The position numbers and the translations under genes are program-made. A model generated the notes under the pieces. It did not search any database and was not told the origin of the DNA. It saw only the letters and a list, made by a program, of their open reading frames with translations. Of a stretch of 64,000 nt of DNA, positions 14,568-26,500 are shown piece after piece (position 1 is the first letter of the stretch; the number at the start of each line of letters is the position of its first letter). Source of the stretch: Vespula vulgaris (lineage: Eukaryota > Arthropoda > Insecta > Hymenoptera > Vespidae); the NCBI RefSeq assembly GCF_905475345.1, contig NC_066586.1:19522812-19586811 (forward strand), read 5' to 3'.

Positions 14568-17500
14568 AAGATCCGGTTTGAGGCCAACGAAAGATCAACT
14601 TCCGTAAAAAAGCATGGAAACTAATTTGATCGATATGCATACCTAAACGCATTCTGCTTCATTACTACAATCGAAGATTACGAAACGTTGTAGGATTTAT
14701 CGATATTTTTCTCTCTTGTTTGTACCTTTCCAATGCTCTTATACGGTTCGCGTAATATAATTATATTATCGTTATTAATAACTACGTCGAAAGTAGTCAC
14801 GTGGAGTAGCACGCGACGTAAAGTCCGCCTGTTTTTTTTTTTTTATTCTCTTTCTTGGACAAGCGTATAATCTAGCGATCATCGACTTCTCGATAGGATG
14901 ACACTCTTCTTAAATGGCATACAAGTGATCTTCGTAATGGAATAAAAAACTTCTAATCGAAGAAAACGATCGTCCTTGATATCGAGCGCAATTAAATTCT
15001 AAACATTATCTCATCTTGTCGGACGTGTCGAACATCGTCCTCCCACATTATCAATTTCTGGTTTTACGCGTATGGCCCAATGAAGATCTTCGTATCCTCA
15101 AGGGGATCTTACTTTCCCTTTTCGTAGGTGGAACAACAGAATCGCTGAGATCATCAGCCTCTCGAAAAACGATCTCGAGCTATACTATTCAACGAGGCGG
15201 ACACGTGTCAATTTCAATGACCTATAATATCGCTCTATAAATGGATATTAAAATTGATCTCCTCCGAGTAGAAATATATCTTCGTGTAACTTTGTCTAAC
15301 CGAACGTCGCTTTGTATCATCCACAAAACGAAATCTTACATTTGCATCGCGGAAAGAAAGATCGAAACCTTGTGGAAAGTGTTACGTGAAGTATCGGCGT
15401 TACTCTCACTGCTCGCTAAGTGTTGTAACGCCGAAGGAACTGACATTAAACGAAACGAATGAGTCTGAAAAATGAAGGATGCTCGCGTATAAGTACGTAT
15501 ACTCATAAGTTGGACGTATAGGAACCCAAAGACTTTTTTAACAAATTCGCTTTCCCTTCATTGAAGTTCTGTCCTGTACGAGATCGCACGTCACGATAAA
15601 AGCTCTATCGTTTCGAAATAAAACATCAAGTGGTAATACAAAATGAGCATCTTGTAAATTTTCCTATCCCTTTCGGTAATATATTGAGGATCGAAAGCTA
15701 ATATCAGCATTAATATTAGTTGGAGTAAAATACGAAAACACTAGATATTAATGATAAAAATTAAATATAGAAATATCTTTTCCAAAGGTTATTACCACTG
15801 TAGTGTCGCAGTTTACACAATTGGAAGAAAACAGAAAAGGCACGGAATTAATTTTAGACATTAGCGATGAACACAAGGCTCAATATTTAAATCAAAATTT
15901 TTATTCGAGTAAGTAAAAACATTTAAAAATAAAATTATTACAATAATGATAATATAACAATAACGTCAATTCGTTGAAAAAAATTTAAGTTAGAAACACT
16001 TTTTTCCAGATGCGTATAACTACGGTTATGAAGTGAATCCTAATGGACAATTTCATCACGAAGTACATGGGCCAGACGACATTACATATGGATGTTATGG
16101 CTATGTAGATCCTTTTGGAAAATTAAAAACAACATTTTACGTAAGTGATGGATGGGGATACAGAGTAGTCCAGCCAGGGCAAAACGTCGAACTATTTTTT
16201 CACGAACATGAACATCATGAGAATAGTCAATCTCAAGAGAATGATAATAACGAGCGTCATGATCATCACGGCATTCTAACAGCTTGGGATAAGTTACATT
16301 TTCCACCCATATGTGCACAATTTGAAGGGACGAATACTAATCCTACTGTGATACCACCATCAGAACCAGAAAGTAAGAAAATGTAAAACAAGCACTATCC
16401 GAATATAAGTATAAGTATAATTCATAATCTTTATTTTGAATCTGTAGCACTTGGGACCCCAGGAATTCCTGGGATAGCTAAATATCCTGCCGCTCCTGGC
16501 ACACCGGAAACACCATCTCGATCTGGACACCTCAAAAAATCAGAAACTCCTACAATTCCAAGAAGATCAGAACCTCCTGATATTCCAACCTCATCAAGAA
16601 CTCCTAATCTTCCAGGAAGACCAGGAACACCGAGAAAACAAGAAACACATGCATCATATATCGAACGCTTTGAAAAGCCGGGCACACCAAAGACTCCTGA
16701 GTCCTCAAACATTCCAGGAAGACCAAAAACTCCTGACATTCCAAGTACCCCATCACATCCTGGATTCCCTAGAAAACCTGCAAGAGTAAGGATTTCTAGT
16801 ACTACGAGCACACCAGAAAAACAATATTATTCGGAATATCCTAGCACATCTGGAACATCTGTCACCCCAGGAAAACCATTCCAACATTCATATCCTGGCA
16901 CGTCTAGTATTCTTGTTATTCCAGAAAAACCATCGCAACCAGGCAGTATTTTACGTAGACCAGAAACTCCTAGAACTTCTGTTACTCCGAGCAAGTCAGG
17001 AACATCGTATTATTCGAGCTATCCTGAAAGATCAAGAACTTCTGATATTCCAGCCATAATAGGAACACCATTGCATTTTACGTACCCTGATACATCAAGA
17101 ATTTTTGTTACACCAGATAAACAAAACACTCTTGGTACTCCAAATTCATCCGGAATACCATTCATAAATCCTGATACACCAGAGACTCCTGGAAGTCCCG
17201 GAACACCAGAAACGCCAAGAACACTACCGCAACCTTTATATTTGAACACAAGAACTTTAAACAATACAGATAGAGAAGATACTCCTGCACGTTCTGAAGA
17301 TACACCACCTTCGAGCCCTGACATATCAGAAACTTCGGATAACTCAAACGAAGGAAGTAATTCTGGAATAGAAGCACTACCATCTCCTGCGTATTCAGAT
17401 ACACCAGACACATCATCGCATCCTATATCCACAAGAATAACGTTTCATCCTGACATACCAGCGACTTCTGCATATTTGGGTGCAGCAGGAGCTTTTAGTA

Positions 17501-20500
17501 CTCAAGGTATACCAAACCCTCAAAATATACCCAACATTTCTGAACATATTCAACCTTCGTACATTACAAATGAATTAGACTATCGCGAATTAACAACTCC
17601 ACTGAATCCTGTAACTCCTGACATACCAAACATAATTTACTCTTTCTCGAGAACAACTACCGCAGACTCATTAAATCTATCATCGTCTTCTTCGTACCAT
17701 AACACCACAGACAATGTTATAGTAACACCAGCAATCTCACAACCATCATCATCTTCTGAAATTCTTGGCGTTGCTATAACAACAGGAACTTCTGATATTT
17801 CTGAATTTCCTGGAACAATAAAAATACCATTTCTTCCTGAAATCCCTGACATATCAGAAAGACCAGATACTCTTAGACAGATAGACACTTTTGCGTGCCC
17901 AAGCACTTCTACACATCCAAGCACTTTTACACAGCCAGATATTTCTGAAGACTCTCAAAAACGTAAGTGGCCACACACAGTTGCATTTTCTCAAACATCA
18001 TCCTATTCTAAAATTCCTAAAAAATGCGATAAAAGTACTCAAACAATGTCTAATCCATTTCAATCTATAATCAATACAAAACAAAAGAGACCAACCAGTC
18101 TTGAGCTCAATAAAGGAAAAAAAGCACTTAAGAGACGCTATAATTTCCCTGAAATACTGTCGCTTTCTGGAAACCACTCGCAGCCTACATATTCTGGCAT
18201 ACAATGGACTTCTGGCATTATCGCAGAACATGGTATGCCATCTATTCCTATGACGAATACACCAGAGATTTCTAGTAGTCAAAATATTCTTGAACAGACT
18301 GGAGTTTCGAGTACTTCAGATGGATCAAACAGTCGCGGAGATAAAAGATCACCGCGTCCTTTAACCCCTGACATATCAAACACATCAATAAATTCACGAT
18401 TAGCATTATCTTCTAGAATACTTTCCATTGCAAAGTCACGACTAGTTCTTAACATTCCTAAATTTTCTCGCCCAATAAGAACACTATTCCATCCTGAAAT
18501 ACCTAACAAACCAAGAAGACTAGGCAACTCTGAACAGTCAAACATTACAGGACAACATAACACATCAGAAATAACACAACTTCCTGGACACTCTGCCACT
18601 CTACCATATTGCATTCATAGTATTACAGGAACTCAGAGAAAAAAATTATCATCTTCTACATCTTCAAGTATACCAGAAACATCAATGCGTTCGGCAAATG
18701 CTGACAAACCATCAACTCCACAAATTACAGAACAACTAACAAGAACACTATCTGATACACATTCGAACACACAAGAAACATCATTATTATCTAACACAGC
18801 AGGGTCTTTTAATTTTCCAAGTAGCTTAAAAATTACTAAATTATCTAAAAAACCTGTTAGAGAAAAGACTTCTAGTCCTACAGGGCTCTATCGTCCTATA
18901 AAGATTGAAATTTATAAAGTAGATACAAAAGCTGATCTTAAAAACATCAATACATCGGAAACAGTACCAGATACTTCTCTTTCTTCGTCTACAATAGATC
19001 CTCCTGCACAGTTTGCCATACGAAATACTTCTCATACGTCACGTAAATTAAACTTTTCTGAATACATTGACAAATCAAAAGAAATATCATATGATGAACA
19101 CTCTCGCATACCACCATATTGCATTAATGATATTGCAGAAACTCCAGAGAGACTACCATCTTCTGCACAGTCGGTGCATCAGAAACATTTGCAGCCTGGA
19201 CAGTCTGGCATACCATCGACTTCTGTTACCGCAGAAATTACAACAAGAACACCACATCTTGGATATTCGAATACACCAGAAACACCATCGTATCCTGTAC
19301 ACGTTGACACCTCAGAAACCTCAGAAAAACTGTCACCTCTTGCACATTTGGATGCAGTAATAACGCCAGAGTATCCTGTATACCCTGACCCATCAAAAAC
19401 ACAACCGCATTTTCAATACTCTGGCACAGCAGGGATTCCTAGTTCTCCAAGTAAATCTATAAGTTCTGAACAATTTGTCATACCAGAGATTATTGTTACT
19501 CCAAGTACTCCACGTACCCCATATATTAAACAATCTGACATATCAAGAATACAAGCGTATTCTGAGGATGCTAACATCGCAGAGACTTTTAATTCTACAG
19601 GAGAACCACATCATCCTATAGAGCTTGCCGTAAAAGAAGCATATAGTACCTCAGATAGAGAAGCCAATCTTAGAGGCACTTACACATCAGAAACAATGTC
19701 AGATACGCCTTCTTCCGATACACCAGGCACTCCAGAATATATTGGCACATCAAAAGTAACTGAACATTCTCGCATACCACCGTATTGCATTCATGATATT
19801 GCAAAAACCCCAGAGAGATCACTATCTTCTACACAATCGAGTGCATCGGAAACATTTTCACAGCCAGAACAGTCTGGCATACCATCGAGTCCTGTTATAG
19901 CTGAAACTACAGCAAGAATGCCATCTCCTGCACATTTGGGTACACCGAAAACATCATTGTATCCTGGATATCTTGGCATATCGCTAATTCCTGCTGTTGG
20001 AGAAGCACCGGCAAGAACACCATCTCCAGCACATTTGGGTACACCAAAAACATCATTGCGTCCTGGATACCTTGGCATAGCGTCGACTCCTCCTATTGCA
20101 GAAACACCAGCAAGAACGCCACCTCCAGCACATTTGGGTACACCAGAAAAATCATCACGTTCTGAATACTTTGGCATAGCATCGACTCCTCCTATTGAAG
20201 AAACACCAACAAGAACATCACCTCCAGCACATTTGGATACACCGAGAACACCATCGTATCGTGTAAACTCTGATAATTCAAGAACCGAAGCGCATTTGCC
20301 ATACGTTAGACCGGCTGGAACTTATAGATTTCCAGGTAGACCAAGACGTCCTAGTCAATACGTTATAGCAGATACTTCTGATACTTCAGATACATCTGGA
20401 CATCGTGGCACATCAGAAACGCAGCCATATTCTGAGACTCCGGAAACTTATGATACTTCGAGTAGACAAGACATTCCTGGATATAGTGATACATCAGAAA

Positions 20501-22560
20501 CACATCCGTCTCCTGAATATCATGATACATCTTATACTTCAAATAGACAAGATACTTCTGGATACCATGACACCTCAGGAACAAAATCGTATTCTGAATA
20601 TCCCATCACACCTGGAGCTTCTATCTCCCCTGATAAACTAAGACCTTTTGAACATGGCAGAACAAAAACTTCTTCGAGTAGAGTAGGCCATTCTGATCAT
20701 CGTGGAGGATCAGGAGGAATACAACATGCTGAATATCCTGACATGCCAGAAAGATCTAATAGACCTAATATACCACGCTATCCATCTTATACATCACATT
20801 CAAGCTATAATGGATCTCTTAGATATCCGTCAACTTATCCTAGCATTCCGAGAACAAGCGGAAGACCAGGTTTATTTGGATTCCCCGAGAAGCTGGATGG
20901 CATGCTTCTTAGAAAATCAAGTATGTATTATTTTTTTTTTGTAATAGCAGTTTGATATTATTTATTATTTTACGACTTAAAAAATTCGCTAAGATTTATA
21001 TATCAGTAATATAGATCACAGTTAATGTTATGGTATAATAAAACTTTATATTTAAAATTGAATACAAATTAGACTCGTGTAGATGTATTTTTTTTTGTAA
21101 ATTGTAAAATCTTATGGATTTTCTTACCATGTTTTTACTTGTAATGGTTTTTATATATTTTTATAGATTACCCAATTCATATTGGATATCCTTCTTATCT
21201 CAATGGTCCTGAGGACCTTGTTGAACCAGAAGGATCTATCGGAGACGTCGGTGGTGATGGTGAACCAGGCCCAGATGGTCCATGGCCAACCGGATCTCCA
21301 GGACCTGACGGACCATGGCCTGGTGATCCAGAATATTACTCAGGTGTAATTCATTCCGCGCAATCGCGATCTCGTGGTCCTGTGAAAATTGTACAGCTCA
21401 AATCTTATACACGGATAAATAATAGTTCATCGATAAAAACAGGTTTTCCAGAACAAATTAATTTAAGATCACTTATAAAGTCGAATTCTAATTTTGCTAG
21501 TACGATAAGTAACGATAAATTGTCAGAGGTTTCATATCCTATCAAAGTAAGCGAAGTCGTTGATTTTGATCGCAATAGATTTAAGACGCAAGGATATGAA
21601 CAAATTGATGAAGTAAATATTAACCACAATGCGAAAGAAATTAATTCATTGATGCATGATACATTGAAAACGTCAGGTCATCTAAAATACACATTCTCAA
21701 AAAATCATACGGACAATCTGGAAAAAGATGAAATTACTGATAAGAATATTAAGGCATACGGTTCGAAAATTGAACATAAGCAAAATAATCAATATGAGGT
21801 AATAGATGACATTAGACGAGCAGAAGAACCGAAAGAAGACTTTGAACAATTCTCTGTTCATCGTCAGAAACAATACCGAAAAGAATTTAAATTTCCCGTC
21901 AATCGTACTTTTGCATCCCAAGACATTATTAAAGATGCACTAGATCAATCTTATAAAATAGGCCATCAAGGAAGCCGCCTTATAATGCATACGAAGTTCG
22001 ATAGATATGAAGAAAACAAAGACCGAGAAAATATTGATTCTCCTGAAGAGCAAACTATTGCTGTCATAGAACAGGTAAATACATCGTCCGAGGCAGAACA
22101 AATAGATCATGGTATAAACGCAACGGGAGTTCAACCACCACATTCGATCAATGTTAAGTCCTTTTCATTACCCCTAGGACCGAATCCACAAGCTTGTCCT
22201 TGTTATTTAGTTGAGTCGTACAAGGAAAATGATAGCACCAGCAGCACGACATCCATTCCTCTCATTGGTCAGCTTGGATTCATCCCTGTCATTTTTGTAC
22301 CGTACTGTCCCGGTAATAAGGCAGATAGTCAAAAAATGAAGCTTATTTATCCCTCCGCAACACCCGTGCCATACGCATGCAATGCATGTGGCACGCCAGA
22401 TGAAAACGTAGAAACAAAACTTCTTGGCTTACAATTAGATCAGCTTGGCAATATTGAAAATTTAAAGAATATCTTGAGTGTAGCCAATCTTGGATTTTTA
22501 AATGTCCCAGTCAGAGCCCTTACCGAGAAGAGAAAGATCAGAAACAGGAAAGTAGTATGA
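11304..22560 (+). CDS. Giant secreted RR-type cuticular protein with Pro/Ser/Thr-rich repeats
   Basis: Five coding exons are inferred: 11304-11354, 15788-15908, 16010-16372, 16448-20920 and 21167-22560, with GT-AG borders and matching phases; they give about 2133 residues. Exon 1 and the start of exon 2 encode a signal peptide (MLAKMCLSPAIFAFFTLV, then ITTVVS). Exon 3 carries an RR/chitin_bind_4-like domain around residues 58-115, with YNYGYEV, GPDDITYGCYGYVDP, YVSDGWGYRVV and QPG, then a His-rich stretch. Exon 4 encodes about 1491 residues rich in Pro, Ser, Thr, Glu and Ile, with short TPETP, IPGTP and DTSETP-like units. Exon 5 has a Gly/Pro/Asp stretch (GPDGPWP twice) and a C-terminal domain with ACPC, VPYCPG and CNACGT. 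The likely role is a chitin-associated cuticle or apical-matrix component. Family RR domains bind chitin; function here is inferred. The protein is far longer than usual RR proteins. The first intron is 4.4 kb. Confidence 0.8.
11355..15787 (+). other. First intron of the giant cuticle-type gene
   Basis: A 4.4-kb intron between the signal-peptide exon (donor GTACGT) and exon 2 (acceptor TTTTCCAAAG). It holds a (TA)n tract near 13904-13931, a GA microsatellite at 14504-14565 and a short duplicated AAATTTATTAAA-GGAGAG unit near 13972-14010. I see no nested gene. The 140-codon minus-strand frame at 14165-14587 starts in translated microsatellite. Long first introns of this kind often carry enhancers. 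Confidence 0.6.
14504..14565. repeat. (GA)n microsatellite
   Basis: About 30 uninterrupted GA units inside the first intron of the giant cuticle-type gene. Confidence 0.95.
18592..19908 (+). repeat. Dispersed coding repeats around PYCI motifs
   Basis: Three blocks inside exon 4 share a core PYCIxxI followed by T-rich sequence: LPYCIHSITGT near 18601, PPYCINDIAETPER near 19111 and PPYCIHDIAKTPER near 19777. The last two are close copies, preceded by EHSRI and followed by a QSGIPS-containing segment. They are segmental duplications within the exon. Each block contributes a lone Cys to an otherwise nearly Cys-free region, which suggests a spaced cross-linking or disulfide position (inference). 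Confidence 0.7.
19912..20270 (+). repeat. 99-bp tandem repeat array within exon 4
   Basis: Four head-to-tail units begin at 19912, 20011, 20110 and 20209, exactly 99 bp apart, so the frame is kept. Each encodes a 33-residue unit beginning (A/T)RTxxPAHLGTP and continuing towards a GYLGIAxTP core; the fourth is diverged and incomplete. Between-unit similarity is higher than in the rest of exon 4, which points to recent expansion. Confidence 0.85.
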
Positions 22561-23562
22561 AGAATCTAGTTAACTTATTCATATTAATATACAAAAAATA
22601 ATATTTTTTGCCGGGGAAGATAAGTATCCGCTCTTATGAGAATTAAATATGGAATATTGGAACTATCCCTCTGCCAGCTGCAGGTCAGCTGATAGATTGG
22701 TCGATTCGATGATATTGAAAGTTAAACATTACTTATTGTGCATGATCGTTAAGAATGCATGTCGACTGACCGAGCTATGTATATATTACATTAAACGACT
22801 GACTATAATTATCCGTGCATGGAACATCGATGAGCATATAAGTCGTTCGTAGATTAATGTTTTTATTATACCGACGATATTTTTAAATTACTCTTTATTT
22901 TGAATACGGCAACAATGCCACTTAATGAATATTAAGCTTGAATATATACTTTTCCTCTATGTACTATTTTGTCGCATTTCCCAGGAAAACGAAGTTATTC
23001 CGTATGCCTTATACACAATTTTAATTATATATCGATGCGCTTGACTATTTCTTTAGACGCATGAATATTGTGCGATACAAATATTGATAAATGAACATTA
23101 ATCGCTACACATATATACGTGTGTGTGTGAACAATTATTTATAATATATTAGAACAATTAAGAGATAGTTAATACAAATTGTATCATATTTTGACAATAT
23201 TTATATACGAATTTTATCCATTTACTTTTAGATATTTTTATAAAAATTGCACGCAATTAGCTCCAACAAATTTATTACTTCCGAATATATTACATTTGAT
23301 ATAATGAATTAATTACTATGTTCTCGTCGGTAATACTTATATTTTTTTCACTAAATTTTCACATTCAAATGTCATGTTAATATTTACTACGTGTATTCAT
23401 TATGTATGTTATGTATTATTCAAATATACGAAACAACATCGTCTAGTTTGAGAAATAAACGCTTTTGGTATTTTGATATTACATTGTTATAAAGTATATA
23501 AAAAAAGTAACTGTCAATTTTACGTATTAGTATTTATACATATATATTAAATTTATGAACTT
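22561..23562. other. Intergenic region between two convergent genes
   Basis: About 1 kb of AT-rich DNA between the stop codons of the giant cuticle-type gene and the Gly/Tyr-rich gene. It must hold both 3' UTRs and polyadenylation signals. A short TG run lies near 23120. I see no other feature. Confidence 0.6.
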
Positions 23563-26500
23563 TTAGGAATAGCCCCGATATCCAGAGGGATAGCCAGCAT
23601 AACTACCATAACTACTACTACTACTACTACGGTAGCCATAAGGATCATAATTGTTTTTAATCCCATACGCAGAACCATAAGATCCACCGTAACCACCTGA
23701 ACCGTAATTTCCATATCCATCGAGCCCTTGACCACCGTAACGGCCATAACCACTATAACTACCATATCCGAGGTAAGGATCATCGTAACCTCCAATTCCT
23801 AAGGTTCCGTATCCACCAATGTTTCCATATCCATTGTATCCACCGGGACCACCATAGTTATAATAAGGATTATATCCATTGTTACCGTAATACCCATATC
23901 TAGAAAAGAACAAATTCTCTGATTCTGTTGTATCGATTAATTAGAAACTAATCTCCACGTAAACACATAGGATAGAGTACAGACAATTTTTTAACGAATT
24001 TATCCTCACCCAGTATGTCCACCTCCAAGAACACCCCCAAGACTACCGATCGGATAACCCCTATATCCTGGTGTTAAATTCGTACCACGATATCCTGGTC
24101 CGTATATTGATCCTCCGGGATAACCTCCGTACCCTCCGTATCCTCCGTAGCCTGGTTGACCGTACTCTTTACCGATTAAAAATGCTGCAATCAAAGTATC
24201 ATGCTAAAGGTAGGCATTTAAGCCACCTGGATGTCATAGTAGACACTTAATTCGTGAAATATATAAAAGAGTTAAAGGTATCTCGTACGAAGTCTCTTTC
24301 TCGATACATCACATGCGATTATTTTAATCTTTGATATTACTTTAACCCCTTGCCTTATGATTTCATTCGTGTGCCATAGTCGACGAGAAAATCGCATCGA
24401 CCGAAAACAAGACCGAAAATAATCTCGTAAAATTATTACATCGTGAAGGAATCCAAATTTCAATGTCGATTTTTCTTTATCTATTTTCGTCGCTTATAAC
24501 TTGATCTGCGCAACGATTCGTTTTCCTGATAATGGCTTCCCAAAGTATATTATGAAATATTGTAGAAAAAATATCTAACTTACTACAATTTTTATCTAAC
24601 TGTTCTTTTATTCCACGGATCTGTCTATATTTGCACATTTTCGGATTATTATTTGTCTTTTCCCAAATCCATTGTTCTGATTGATGACACATATCTTCTT
24701 CTTCGCTATTATCGTCAATGATTGATTGTTTAAGATGTTTCCTTGCTGGATATAGTTTATAATTATATTCACTGTCATCGTTAAATATATTATTAACCGT
24801 ATATAAACAATCGTTGGTATTAATTTTTCTTTTTGAAAACATTACGTATAAGAATTTTTTAAAAATATTTCCAGAAAGAGTGATATTAATTATTACAAAT
24901 AAAGAAAAAATATAGTTTACACGTGCGAATGCAATCAAGTACTAACAATGAATGCAAGAGACAGTGTTCAATGCAAAGGCATTTAAATCACAAGTCTAAC
25001 TCTTATGTTTGGCTTATGTCTGCCATATATTCTTATATCTAGTAAATACGTAAAAACATATCACTAGTTTCACACGATATTATTAGACAAGGGGTTAAGG
25101 ACGTTCAATCACAGACAGTCGTGTGAACTTGGACGAGTAAAATAAACTTGTACTATTGTTGAAATATATACATACATAGAAATGTGTTTAAAGCGGATAT
25201 TAACTATCTGTGTCGCTAACATTCTCACGCTCTGAAACGTCGAACGGTTATTATCGTAAAAGAAAAAAGGTGGTACATGTAATTGGATGCTAATGTAACG
25301 TATCTGTTGAAGGACTTCTTATAGTATTATGCATAAATCTACCATGCTTCCAGTTCGCTCATTTGTCTAATCTTAGAATTAAATCATCGTGAATGAGTCA
25401 AACTATTTCAAAGGATTCCCGGTGCACCTATTTATTTCTTTTATAAACATTTGCATAATCGAACTATAAAATCAATTTACTTGTATTACCGATTTTTCTA
25501 ATGTAATTCGAAACTTGCAAAAAAGTAATGTGAAAATAAAGTGCGAATAATAAACGAGAATTTTGTTTCCAATATACTCAAAAGTATAATGATACGTGCA
25601 CGAATACGATAAAAACAATTAAAATGAGAGAACGTGATGTATCAGATGGAACATGGATGAAGTGGAATATGTGTTGCTTACTCCGATCACTGGCTGCTGT
25701 GTCCAAGTCCTTCGTACCACTCGCGTCATTTACGGGTAAAAGTTTTGTCGATAATTTTGAGTTTGTCAGTTCTATAGCACTACTGCATAGCGCGACCAAA
25801 CCAACGAGATACGTTACCTGCAAAAGCGAGGACGAGTAATAATATTCTAGAATATCATAAGACAGTCAGATCGTCTACCGTGAATCACAGGTAATCATTA
25901 TTGCATACTACCACACGTATATATAAGTATCTCTTTTGACAAGCAAAAAATTAAATATGATTATCATGCTCATTATGTATGTATGTACTATCAGTCAAGA
26001 ACCAACGCAGATATACATAATTTTCAACGGTACGGTACGCTATAAAGAAGGAGAAACGATAATGATTATTAGCACGCGAATAAATCGGAAAGTAAATTCG
26101 AAAAGAAGTTAATCAAAGCGAAGACGAATTCTGAAAATCTCCATTTTTTTCTTTTTTCTTTCTAATCGACACATATAAATACCAAAGAGAAGAGATCAAA
26201 ACCGATAGAAAGTCTTACAATCGTTCAATAAATACTCTATTTTCAATAAATATTTATCTTTGAACAACTTATCATAAACTTTCGACAAATATTAGTTCGT
26301 TATGACAAATATTAGAGATAAATGAAGAAAAGAAGATTTATTATCTAAAAAAGTGAATATTGTCTATAGTACAGGGTGTTCAAAAAGGTTGGAACCAAAC
26401 TGATACTATAACATATATCTTTTCGATAAAGCATTTTTGGACATGAATTTATTTGAATTTTTTTTATCTATTTGACCTCAGTAATACGTGATATAAGTTT

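Noticed and set aside
14165..14587. 140-codon minus-strand frame starting with a Ser-Leu run
   Set aside because: The start is a translated GA/CT microsatellite and the rest matches nothing; it lies in an intron of the plus-strand gene.
16431..17432. Antisense frames rich in GVxGVSG repeats opposite exon 4
   Set aside because: They are the mirror of the TP/IP-rich sense repeats; the sense frame continues through all of exon 4 and joins proper splice sites.
19900..20270. The 99-bp repeat as a CRISPR-like array
   Set aside because: Units are contiguous, in-frame coding repeats in a eukaryotic exon, without spacers or cas genes.
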